Below the pieces are notes generated by a model. The model was not told where the DNA came from. It saw only the letters and a program-made list of their open reading frames with translations, and did no database searches. A stretch of DNA of 64,000 nt from assembly GCA_902791985.1 (NCBI GenBank), contig CADAYD010000017.1:1-64000 (forward strand). Direction: 5' to 3'. This document shows positions 54,711-61,989 of the stretch, one piece after another. Position 1 is the first letter of the stretch, and every line of letters starts with the position of its first letter. A program made the translations under genes and the position numbers. This stretch comes from an uncultured bacterium (lineage in GTDB: Bacteria > Cyanobacteriota > Vampirovibrionia > Gastranaerophilales > Gastranaerophilaceae).

Positions 54711-55799
54711 CTAATACACTTTAGGTATAAATCTATATTTAACTCTTTCGCAATATGCTTTGTACTCATCATCTTTAATCAGGTTGCGTTCTTCAGTTAT
54801 TGCACGCAAAATATAAACTCCTATCCAAAGTGTCATTCCGATTGTTAAAACAATGTCGCCTAAAATATTTAAATCTCCGGCTGCATATAGTGGTATAAAT
54901 GTCAAAATGATATAGCAAATTTGCATGGCATAGTCCGGATGTCTTACAATGTTGTATGGAAACCCCGTAACAATGCCGCGGTTGGTCAAATTACCGGATT
55001 TTGTTCCAAGCCGCAAAATTGCAACCATTGATATAAAATTGACAAGAATTGCAAGAAAGAATACGCTTATTCGCAAATATAAATTATCAATAGGGATAAG
55101 TTCTTGCATATTTATCGGGAATAGTTTTTCTGTTATGAGTATGAATGGGTAAAAACACATAACGCAGCTGAGTATGCCTAGAGGTGTCGTATCTGCATAT
55201 TTGATTCTGTTTTTCAAAAAATCTGTTTCAGTCAGATAACTAAAAGCAAATACAAACGAAGTTATGGTGAATATTATACTTAACCACACATCTGTAGTAT
55301 CATCAATATACTGCAAAAATCCGCCCCAAATCCCGTTAGATTGTATATATTGCGAAGATTGAAAAAACATTTCTCTCAGGAAATCAATATTGTATCCCAT
55401 TTGTGGTAAAAACTTGTTACACAAAAGGCTTAGAGAATATACTCCGAAAAATGTTTTTATAAAAAGAATTACGAATGCTTGTTTTTCGTTATCTTTTAAA
55501 TAAAAATCGGCTAATTTTTGTTCTAAATCACGCTTTTTAGTAAACTGACGCCTAAAATATCTTAAAATATCAACATTCCGAGATTCCAAAATCGATTGCG
55601 GTCTGAATTTCTTATAAATCGGATAAGCAAAAATTATGTATAAGACATAATAAACGACTAATATTGCAAAATAACTTTGCCAAGGACTGTTTATATTTTG
55701 GTTAAAAAGTGGGCAGATAAAAAGAATCAAAAGGACAATTCCATACACCAGAATTGATGATAAATAATGCTTTAAAATATCTTTGTTTGTAACTTCCAT
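54711..55799 (-). CDS. ICMT/PEMT-like membrane methyltransferase
   Basis: 362 residues from ATG 55799 (GGAG 6 nt upstream; an in-frame ATG 12 nt earlier has no site). About seven membrane helices, then the isoprenylcysteine/phospholipid methyltransferase signature: NIVRHPDY, the ITEERNLIKDDEYKAYCERV motif and RFIPKVY at the end. It should methylate a lipid or isoprenoid-like substrate at the membrane. The N-terminal 200 residues exceed the usual family size. It lies between prfB and aroC in the same direction. Confidence 0.82.
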   Translation of the reverse strand: MEVTNKDILKHYLSSILVYGIVLLILFICPLFNQNINSPWQSYFAILVVYYVLYIIFAYPIYKKFRPQSILESRNVDILRYFRRQFTKKRDLEQKLADFYLKDNEKQAFVILFIKTFFGVYSLSLLCNKFLPQMGYNIDFLREMFFQSSQYIQSNGIWGGFLQYIDDTTDVWLSIIFTITSFVFAFSYLTETDFLKNRIKYADTTPLGILSCVMCFYPFILITEKLFPINMQELIPIDNLYLRISVFFLAILVNFISMVAILRLGTKSGNLTNRGIVTGFPYNIVRHPDYAMQICYIILTFIPLYAAGDLNILGDIVLTIGMTLWIGVYILRAITEERNLIKDDEYKAYCERVKYRFIPKVY

Positions 55800-55844
55800 A
55801 ATTCTCTCCATAATTTTTGTCGCTATTACAATGCCGGATTACAT

Positions 55845-56937
55845 TTACACCCCAACCTTACTTCTTAGATAGCTTTCGATAAATCCGTCTAAGTCGCCGT
55901 CCATAACGCTTTCAACATTCCCGACTTCAAAACCTGTGCGGTGGTCCTTAACCATTTTATACGGATGAAATACATAAGAGCGAATTTGTGAGCCAAAGTC
56001 GATTTTAGCAGTTTCTCCTCGCAGTTGCGCCATTTTTTGCTCTTGTTCTTCTTCCTTAATTGCAAGTAGTTTTGATACAAGAATTTGCATTGCATATTCT
56101 TTGTTTTGAAGTTGTGAGCGCTCCTGCTGACATTTTACAACAATTCCGGATGGTTTGTGTAAAATCCTGACTGCTGTTTCGACTTTATTAACATTCTGTC
56201 CGCCGGCACCGCCTGAGCGCATTGTTGTTATTTCCAAATCTTCAGTTGGTATAACAATTTCTTTTTCAAAATTTTCAACAATCGGTGAAACGTCAACCGA
56301 GGCAAAACTTGTTTGGCGTTTGCCATTAGCATTGAATGGTGAAATTCTTACTAAACGATGAACTCCTTTTTCGGCTTTTGAATATCCAAAAGCATATTTG
56401 CCCGTAATTTTTATAGTCGCAGATTTAATTCCGGCTTCATCACCGTCTAACTTATCTAAGAGTTCGCATTTCCAGCCGCGATTTTCAACCCAGCGCATAT
56501 ACATTCTAAGTAGCATGCTTGCCCAATCTTGTGCATCGGTTCCGCCCGCACCAGAATTTATTGACAAAATTGCATCCGCATTATCGTATTCTCCAGATAA
56601 CATTTGCTGTAATTCAAATTTTTCAAGTTCTTTAGACAGGGTATTCAATCCGCCCAAACTCATTGTGATAAGTTCAGTATCGCCTAATTCTAAGGCTGTG
56701 GAGGCATCATCAAGAACTTGTTCCCAACTTTTTAATTTATCAATAATTTCTTTTTTTTCTTTGACTTCCTGACCTATTTTTGAAACTTTTTCGCTATCGT
56801 TCCAAATTTCCGGATTTTGCATCTTAGAATTTAATTCATTCAGGTCTTTTTCTAAGGTTTTCGGGTCAAAGACACTCCTTAATTTTTTCAAATCTAGGCT
56901 TAATTATATTTAATTCATGTTTTAATTCTGTTTCCAT
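55845..56937 (-). CDS. prfB: Peptide chain release factor 2 with programmed +1 frameshift
   Basis: Translation starts at ATG 56937, reads 23 codons to CTT, meets in-frame TGA and must shift +1 to continue [13 protein letters not shown], giving about 363 residues. The site AAGGAG TGT CTT TGA C at 56880-56865 is the classic RF2 autoregulatory frameshift with an internal Shine-Dalgarno. The body has GGAGGQ for peptidyl-tRNA hydrolysis and the RF2 codon-recognition region around [13 protein letters not shown] promoter ending 6 nt before the ATG suggests a leaderless mRNA. Starting at the later in-frame AUG-like codon would lose the frameshift. Confidence 0.95.
56865..56880 (-). promoter_or_regulatory. 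RF2 +1 programmed frameshift site
   Basis: AAGGAG, 3 nt, CTT TGA C. Low RF2 lets the ribosome pause at TGA and slip forward, so the protein controls its own synthesis. Confidence 0.95.
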
Positions 56938-56943
56938 AGTGTA

Positions 56944-56972
56944 ATTTTAATATAAAAAAGTAAATATGTGAA
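56944..56972 (-). promoter_or_regulatory. Leaderless promoter of prfB
   Basis: TTCACA, 17 nt, TAAAAT, then 6 nt to the ATG at 56937, a start supported independently by the frameshift. Confidence 0.75.
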
Positions 56973-56990
56973 TTTAAGTTATAACAAAAA

Positions 56991-57018
56991 AATAACACCC
57001 GATAGGGTATTATTTTTG
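56991..57018. terminator. Terminator between the 103-residue gene and prfB
   Basis: AATAACACCC/GGGTATTATT stem (one mismatch), GATA loop, flanked by A- and T-runs. It ends the upstream minus-strand transcript. Confidence 0.75.
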
Positions 57019-57061
57019 ATTTAGGTTCATATAACCAATGTTTGCATAAATCTTTATTGAA

Positions 57062-57373
57062 TTATTTTTCAATATCAAGATTATTGCTACCGGCTTGAAG
57101 CTGTTTTTTCATGATGTTGTTTTTAACAGCATCTACTAGCAACTCATAAGATTTCTTTTTATCAATTCCCGGAAATTCTTGATTGAGTTGGTTTCTGACC
57201 ATTGCTTCCAGCTCATTGCTGTCAGAAAACATTCCCACACCACTTATTGACTCAAGGTAGTCTGTGGTGCTTTTATCTAAAGATGTTTTATTAGAAAATG
57301 TCTGCCATCTTGATGTCGGATTTACAGTTTTTTTGCCATCTTGCTTTATTTTTTTCTTTATATGGTCAAACAT
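57062..57373 (-). CDS. Small soluble protein, unknown
   Basis: 103 residues: basic start (MFDHIKKKIKQDGKK), then polar segments and a helix-rich end (NELEAMVRNQLNQEF, KKSYELLVDAVKNNIMKKQ). No membrane helix or motif. GAGGTGG precedes the ATG. It could be a small structural or regulatory protein; nothing decides. Confidence 0.6.
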   Translation of the reverse strand: MFDHIKKKIKQDGKKTVNPTSRWQTFSNKTSLDKSTTDYLESISGVGMFSDSNELEAMVRNQLNQEFPGIDKKKSYELLVDAVKNNIMKKQLQAGSNNLDIEK

Positions 57374-57473
57374 TTTTCCACCTCACACAAACTTCTTGTA
57401 TTATTTTAAAGTATTCTCAAAATATTAATTGACTACTTTATATATTATTGTTACAATTTTTTACAATTTCATC

Positions 57474-59462
57474 CTACAATTTACTGAAATCTGTAAGATA
57501 GTCATATTTTTCTTTTAACAAATTAAGTAATGAAATTCTATTATTTTTAACATTTTCATCTTTATCCATTACAAGAACATCATTAAAAAATTTAGTGACT
57601 GTAGGATTCAATTTTTCAAGACTATCAAGGTATGAACGATAGTTTTTATCCGGTTGAATTCGGTTAATATCTTCATACAAAGTCTTTTCTACAGGTTCAA
57701 TAAAATACTGTTCGCTTACTGTTCCAATTGTCGCATCCTTAATAATTCTAATAACTCTGTTTGCATTTTCCAAAAGTTGAGGAGCATTTAATGTTGAAAC
57801 AATATCAACTCTTTTTACGAAATCTGCAATATCTTTTAAAGGATTATTAATCAAGCATGCTTCAAGAATATTTTTATTATATTTTTCAGATAATAGTATA
57901 ATCATTCTTTGAATGAAAAATTCATTAACTTCATCGGCGCAATCCCTTTGTATTGGCAATCCTTTGAGAGCTTCTTTAATATACTTATCAATGTCGATTT
58001 TTAAATCAGCATCAAGAATTGTTTTAATGACTCCCAATGCTGCACGTCTTACTCCAAGCGGGTCGGATGAACCTGTTGGTTTTTTACCTGCAGCAAATAC
58101 TGCACAAACGGTATCTATCTTATCTGCAATTCCGACAATTTGTCCTTCTATTCCTTTAGCGGTTTCACTTTCTGAATTAATAGGGAAATAATGTTCTTTA
58201 ATACCCTGAACAACTTTATCATTTTCACCGGAAACTTTTGCATAATCTGAACCAATATAACCTTGAAGCTCAGTGAATTCAAATACAAGGTGTGTAGTTA
58301 AATCTGCTTTACACAAAAGTGCTGTTCGTTCTACATCTGTTGGATTTACCCCCAAATCAGAACAGATGTCTTTTGAGAGTTTGATAAGTCTTTGAGTTTT
58401 ATCAAACATTGTTCCCATACCTTTTTGGAACGTAACTCCTTTAAGGCTTTCAACATAATCAACAAGAGGTTTTTTAGTATCTTCTTTAAAGAAAAATACT
58501 GCATCATCAAGTCTAGCCTTAATTACACGAACATTCCCGTCCTTAATATTTTTAAATTCGTTACCGACATAATTTGCCATCGTAATGAATTTGTTTATTA
58601 ATTTTCCGTCTTTATGAAGTGCAAAGTATCTTTGGTGAGAACTCATAACCGTAACAGTTACTTCTTCGGGGATTGTCAAAAATTCTTTATCAAATTCACA
58701 AATAACAGGAACCGGGTATTCTGTAATGAATGTAACTTCTTCAAGTAAATCTTCAGTATAATAAGGTATAGCTCCAATTTTTGCTGCTTCTTGAGTTGCA
58801 CTGTCTACAATAAGTTTTCTGCGCTCGTCTTGATCAACGATAACACAAGCATTTCTCATTGTTTCAATATAATCTTGAGGGAGTCCTATAGGCAGGCTTT
58901 GCATTGCAAATCTGTGGCCTCTTGTGTATATCGAAGATTCTTTATCAATAATTTTTATTTTAACTTCTTCATTATCTAAAACAGATGCAATCCACTTAAT
59001 AGGGCGTGAAAATTTTTCATCATTGTAGCCCCAGCGCATAAAGTGTGCGCCTTGAAGTTTCATAAAGATTTGCGGTACATTTTCAGATAAAAGCTCTTTT
59101 ATATCTTTCCCTTGGATAATAATTTTTGCATAGATATAATTATTTTCTACATATAGAGATTCTAAAGGTACATTGTTCTTTTTTGCAAAACCTTCTGCGG
59201 CTTTGGTTAAATTCCCGTTTTCATCGTATGCAATATTTTTTATAGGCCCTTTTACGATTTTTTCTTCATCACCGGTTTTGTTATCAAGACCGTATATTAA
59301 AACTGCAAGCCGTCTTGGGGTTGCATAAACTTTTATATCATCAAATTTAACTTTGTTATCTTCTAAAAATTTTTTAAAGCCGTTATTTAGTTGTTCAATG
59401 GCTTGCGGAATAAATTTGTAAGGTAATTCTTCTGTTCCGACTTCCAATAAATATGTGCTCAT
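57474..59462 (-). CDS. glyS: Glycyl-tRNA synthetase beta subunit
   Basis: 662 residues, near family length. Begins with the family's LLEVGTEELPYKFIP and contains RRLAV, SSHQRYF, KGVTFQKGMGTMFDK and the HD-like SSDPLGVRRAA segments; ends with an anticodon-binding helical domain. It pairs with GlyQ (alpha) in the bacterial alpha2beta2 enzyme; glyQ is not in the window. AAGGA precedes the ATG and a consensus promoter is present. Confidence 0.95.
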   Translation of the reverse strand: MSTYLLEVGTEELPYKFIPQAIEQLNNGFKKFLEDNKVKFDDIKVYATPRRLAVLIYGLDNKTGDEEKIVKGPIKNIAYDENGNLTKAAEGFAKKNNVPLESLYVENNYIYAKIIIQGKDIKELLSENVPQIFMKLQGAHFMRWGYNDEKFSRPIKWIASVLDNEEVKIKIIDKESSIYTRGHRFAMQSLPIGLPQDYIETMRNACVIVDQDERRKLIVDSATQEAAKIGAIPYYTEDLLEEVTFITEYPVPVICEFDKEFLTIPEEVTVTVMSSHQRYFALHKDGKLINKFITMANYVGNEFKNIKDGNVRVIKARLDDAVFFFKEDTKKPLVDYVESLKGVTFQKGMGTMFDKTQRLIKLSKDICSDLGVNPTDVERTALLCKADLTTHLVFEFTELQGYIGSDYAKVSGENDKVVQGIKEHYFPINSESETAKGIEGQIVGIADKIDTVCAVFAAGKKPTGSSDPLGVRRAALGVIKTILDADLKIDIDKYIKEALKGLPIQRDCADEVNEFFIQRMIILLSEKYNKNILEACLINNPLKDIADFVKRVDIVSTLNAPQLLENANRVIRIIKDATIGTVSEQYFIEPVEKTLYEDINRIQPDKNYRSYLDSLEKLNPTVTKFFNDVLVMDKDENVKNNRISLLNLLKEKYDYLTDFSKL

Positions 59463-59495
59463 ATTCTGTCCTTATTATGTATCTTCTCTACGATA

Positions 59496-59524
59496 ATTAT
59501 AGTAGAAGCAGGACAGAATGTAAA
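59496..59524 (-). promoter_or_regulatory. glyS promoter inside an inverted repeat
   Basis: TTTACA, 17 nt, TATAAT; transcription gives a leader of about 30 nt with AAGGA. A perfect 9-bp inverted repeat, ATTCTGTCC at 59463-59471 and GGACAGAAT at 59511-59519, brackets the promoter and ribosome site. Confidence 0.65.
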
Positions 59525-59543
59525 ATTAATTTTGACTTTAAAT

Positions 59544-60008
59544 TTAGAATCCAAGCATCATTTTATTTAATGTAGCGTTATAATTCATAGATGCAAACAT
59601 TGTATTACGATTTTGTTTAACTGTTTCAAATGCTTGTTTTATTGCTTCAAATTCGGGTTTAAATTCCTCATATTTCCCAGTATCAAGTCTGTCAGATATT
59701 TGTTTTAGTATTTGTTCTATTGGGGTGGAATTTGATACGGATATGTCCATTCTTGATGCCAAATCTTTTGATTTTGCAATGAGTTCTCTCTCTCCTTGAC
59801 AAATATTTTGAGGCAAAGGGATTTTTGAGGATTTTCTTATCTTAATAGCATTTTGTATTAAAATTTGAGCTTGAGCTTCAGATGTTACCGTTCTTGGATC
59901 GATTCCGAGTGCAATAAGTTTGCGTTTGGTTTCTTCCGATATTCCACCGGAGTTGCCAAATCCGTTGCTCCCAAAATTGCCGATTTGTCCGATTGAATTT
60001 ATTGACAT
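59544..60008 (-). CDS. Lineage-type helical protein
   Basis: 154 residues. N-terminus MSINSIGQIGNFGSNGFG has the shared Phe-Gly motif. Then ISEETKRKLIALGIDPRTVTSEAQAQILIQNA, a compact helical domain, and a C-terminal coil (EAIKQAFETVKQNRNTMF). No signal peptide or membrane helix. GGGT precedes the ATG. Divergent from the 133-residue gene with about 190 nt between. Function unknown. Confidence 0.65.
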   Translation of the reverse strand: MSINSIGQIGNFGSNGFGNSGGISEETKRKLIALGIDPRTVTSEAQAQILIQNAIKIRKSSKIPLPQNICQGERELIAKSKDLASRMDISVSNSTPIEQILKQISDRLDTGKYEEFKPEFEAIKQAFETVKQNRNTMFASMNYNATLNKMMLGF

Positions 60009-60200
60009 AGATACCCAAGCCTTTCTGTTATGGTTTTAATGATACAAACCACATAGTCAATAAATTTATCGGATATTATTATCAAAAACTTTAAAATCCA
60101 ATTGTAAATAAATGTAACAAAACACTAAAAGTGTGAAATTGGAGTTTTTTTTAATCCTTTATATATGTAAGAGACAATAAAAAAATAAGAGGTGAGAGCC

Positions 60201-60602
60201 ATGTCAATTGCAAATTTACAAGAAAAATTATTATTTTTTACGCAACAAAAAAGCCGTTTGAATATGCAATTATCAAATATTCAAATGCAGCAATTATCTG
60301 CTACAAAGAAATCTACAACTTCTCAGATGGCGTATAATCAAAAATTACAAGATTTGTATTATGACCCTGAAATTGGTTATGGTACAGAGGATTATGCGGA
60401 TGTTTTGGTAGTGCTTCAAAATGATCATGAATTTGAAATGGCAAGCCTAACCGCTTGGGAGTCGGAACTTGAAGCACAAAAAGAGACTCTTGAAACTCAA
60501 ATTAACGCAGTTCAAAATTACGAAAATTCTTGGCAAAAATTATTAGCTAATAATATTAAAGTCGAATTCAGTTACGGAGGTTCAGGCGGAGGCGGCAAAT
60601 AA
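60201..60602 (+). CDS. Small coiled-coil protein
   Basis: 133 residues from ATG 60201 (AGAGGTGA upstream; GTG at 60192 overlaps that site). Mostly two Gln/Ser/Thr-rich helices (LLFFTQQKSRLNMQLSNIQ; ESELEAQKETLETQINAVQ) with a short acidic loop (YYDPEIGYGTEDYADV) and a Gly-rich tail YGGSGGGGK. The pattern resembles secreted WXG-like or type III needle-associated proteins only superficially. No signal peptide. Two terminators follow. Confidence 0.65.
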   Translation: MSIANLQEKLLFFTQQKSRLNMQLSNIQMQQLSATKKSTTSQMAYNQKLQDLYYDPEIGYGTEDYADVLVVLQNDHEFEMASLTAWESELEAQKETLETQINAVQNYENSWQKLLANNIKVEFSYGGSGGGGK

Positions 60603-60625
60603 AGAAAATTAAATTTAGATTTAAT

Positions 60626-60655
60626 AAAGCACCGAATAATATTCGGTGCTTTTTG
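60626..60655 (+). terminator. Rho-independent terminator
   Basis: Twelve-bp perfect stem AAAGCACCGAAT/ATTCGGTGCTTT, 3-nt loop, T-run. Confidence 0.9.
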
Positions 60656-60664
60656 TGTAAAAAA

Positions 60665-60690
60665 AATCCTGCTTGCTTTTGCAGGATTAT
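60665..60690 (+). terminator. Second hairpin downstream
   Basis: Stem AATCCTGC/GCAGGATT, 8-nt loop, followed by ATTTAG; weaker T-run. May back up the first terminator. Confidence 0.5.
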
Positions 60691-60774
60691 TTAGCTTTTA
60701 TTAAAAGCTGTATGATGGATAAATTCTAATTCATAAAAGTCTTATTATCAAATAATATTGACCTCTTATATTCT

Positions 60775-60810
60775 TCAATATTAATATAAATTTGTCAATA
60801 TTAATATTGA
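60775..60810. promoter_or_regulatory. Likely operator pair of the small XRE-type regulator
   Basis: TCAATATTAATATTGA (60795-60810) is a perfect 16-bp palindrome; TCAATATTAATAT recurs exactly 20 bp upstream (60775-60787), two helical turns. A TATAAT at 60819-60824 places the palindrome over the -35 region, so binding would block transcription of the regulator gene. Confidence 0.6.
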
Positions 60811-60863
60811 AATTTACATATAATCTTAATTTATAACTTATCATTAAAAAATAAGGAGGACAT

Positions 60864-61094
60864 GTGAATAATCCAATCCTTAATGAAATTAAGAATCTTG
60901 TAGCAGACAGAGATATTACATTGACTTTGCTTGCGCAAAAATTAGAGAAGAAGTTGGGCAGAAAATACTCTCTTGCATCACTATCGCAGAAGTTGAGAAA
61001 CGGAACTATCCCCTATAGTGAAGTTAGGCATATTGCTGAAATTTTAGATTATAAAATAATTTTTTATGATTTACTTAAAAGGCATCATAAATAA
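60864..61094 (+). CDS. Small helix-turn-helix regulator
   Basis: 76 residues. Helices NEIKNLVADRDITLTLLAQKLEKKLG and SLASLSQKLRNGTIPYSEVRHIAEILDYKI form a Cro/XRE-like fold, with SQKLRNG as recognition helix. The start is GTG at 60864 after AAGGAGG; an ATG two bases earlier is in a different frame and stops at once. A palindrome pair upstream fits autorepression. Targets beyond its own promoter are unknown. Confidence 0.75.
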   Translation: MNNPILNEIKNLVADRDITLTLLAQKLEKKLGRKYSLASLSQKLRNGTIPYSEVRHIAEILDYKIIFYDLLKRHHK

Positions 61095-61103
61095 TATAAA
61101 TAA

Positions 61104-61904
61104 TTATTTATACAAATATAATTTTTGATAATTATAAATATTTGTTTTGCTGTTAATATTTGTACTTTTTTCATAAACATTATCAACTGCGGTTTCAACA
61201 AAGCCTGCTGCTTTGAGAATTTCGTCAGTGTTACATTCTTTGTCGTAATCTCCGATTATTAATGTTGATGTAGAATCCATCTTATTTGAAAGGTTTTTTG
61301 CAAGTTTTAGCCTGTCTTGATGAGATAAATAAGGCCAGAAGTTTCTGGCAAATAGTACAGTATTTTTTAAATTTATTTTCAAAACATCTGTTAAAATGTC
61401 ACTCTGTTTAAAATCTACTAAAGATTTTAAGGAATATTCAACCTTTATTGTCTTTGTATTTTTCAGACGTGGATCATTTGAACCTTGTTTGGGCATTATT
61501 TCAAAAAAATTGAAAAACTCTCCGTTCATATATTCATTTGCCATCAAAAATTCTGTGTTTGTTATATTGTAAACTCCTCGTTTTGCAAGTTTTAGATGCT
61601 CCCTATCTATATCTTTTGCTTTTAATGGCAAGAATTTTGCTGCTTTTTCTTTAAGTTTTGAAATTAAAACTCCAAGAAATGAATAGACTTCTTCTCCGTC
61701 AGAACAGGCATGGATAATTACATTAACTTTTGGGGTATTTTTATATTTATTATCTAAAAAATCAATAACATCGGGAAAATATAAATCATCTCTACAGATG
61801 ACGGTGTCCCCTCTGTAGCGAATTTCTCCGTCTTCATTATTCACATTATTAAAAAAGATTCCAAAAGATGGATTATGGGATTTTATTGGTGTTATTGCAA
61901 GCAT
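61104..61904 (-). CDS. CheR-like SAM-dependent methyltransferase
   Basis: 266 residues. HACSDGEEVYSFLGVLISKL and AKDIDREHLKLAKRGVYN match motif I and the following acidic loop of CheR methyltransferases. The C-terminal half keeps a Rossmann pattern (NTVLFARNFWPYL, STLIIGDYD). CheR's N-terminal helical domain is absent; instead ITPIKSHNPSFGIFFNN carries the lineage Phe-Gly motif. No receptors or CheA/CheB genes are visible, so the substrate is probably not a chemoreceptor. A leaderless promoter precedes it. Confidence 0.72.
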   Translation of the reverse strand: MLAITPIKSHNPSFGIFFNNVNNEDGEIRYRGDTVICRDDLYFPDVIDFLDNKYKNTPKVNVIIHACSDGEEVYSFLGVLISKLKEKAAKFLPLKAKDIDREHLKLAKRGVYNITNTEFLMANEYMNGEFFNFFEIMPKQGSNDPRLKNTKTIKVEYSLKSLVDFKQSDILTDVLKINLKNTVLFARNFWPYLSHQDRLKLAKNLSNKMDSTSTLIIGDYDKECNTDEILKAAGFVETAVDNVYEKSTNINSKTNIYNYQKLYLYK

Positions 61905-61910
61905 ATTTAT

Positions 61911-61939
61911 ATAAAACTCATAAATATATTTTTTGCCAA
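61911..61939 (-). promoter_or_regulatory. Leaderless promoter of the CheR-like gene
   Basis: TTGGCA, 17 nt, TTTTAT, then 6 nt to the ATG at 61904. Confidence 0.6.
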
Positions 61940-61940
61940 A

Positions 61941-61972
61941 TAAAAAGAGTCCGATTTCGGAATCGGACTCTT
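61941..61972 (-). terminator. Terminator after fusA
   Basis: Twelve-bp perfect stem AAGAGTCCGATT/AATCGGACTCTT with a 4-nt loop; the T-run follows on the minus strand. Confidence 0.9.
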
Positions 61973-61989
61973 AGTTCTTACGGTTTAAA

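Noticed and set aside
59463-59524. T-box riboswitch upstream of glyS
   Set aside because: The transcribed leader is only about 30 nt, far too short, and one arm of the inverted repeat lies upstream of the transcription start.
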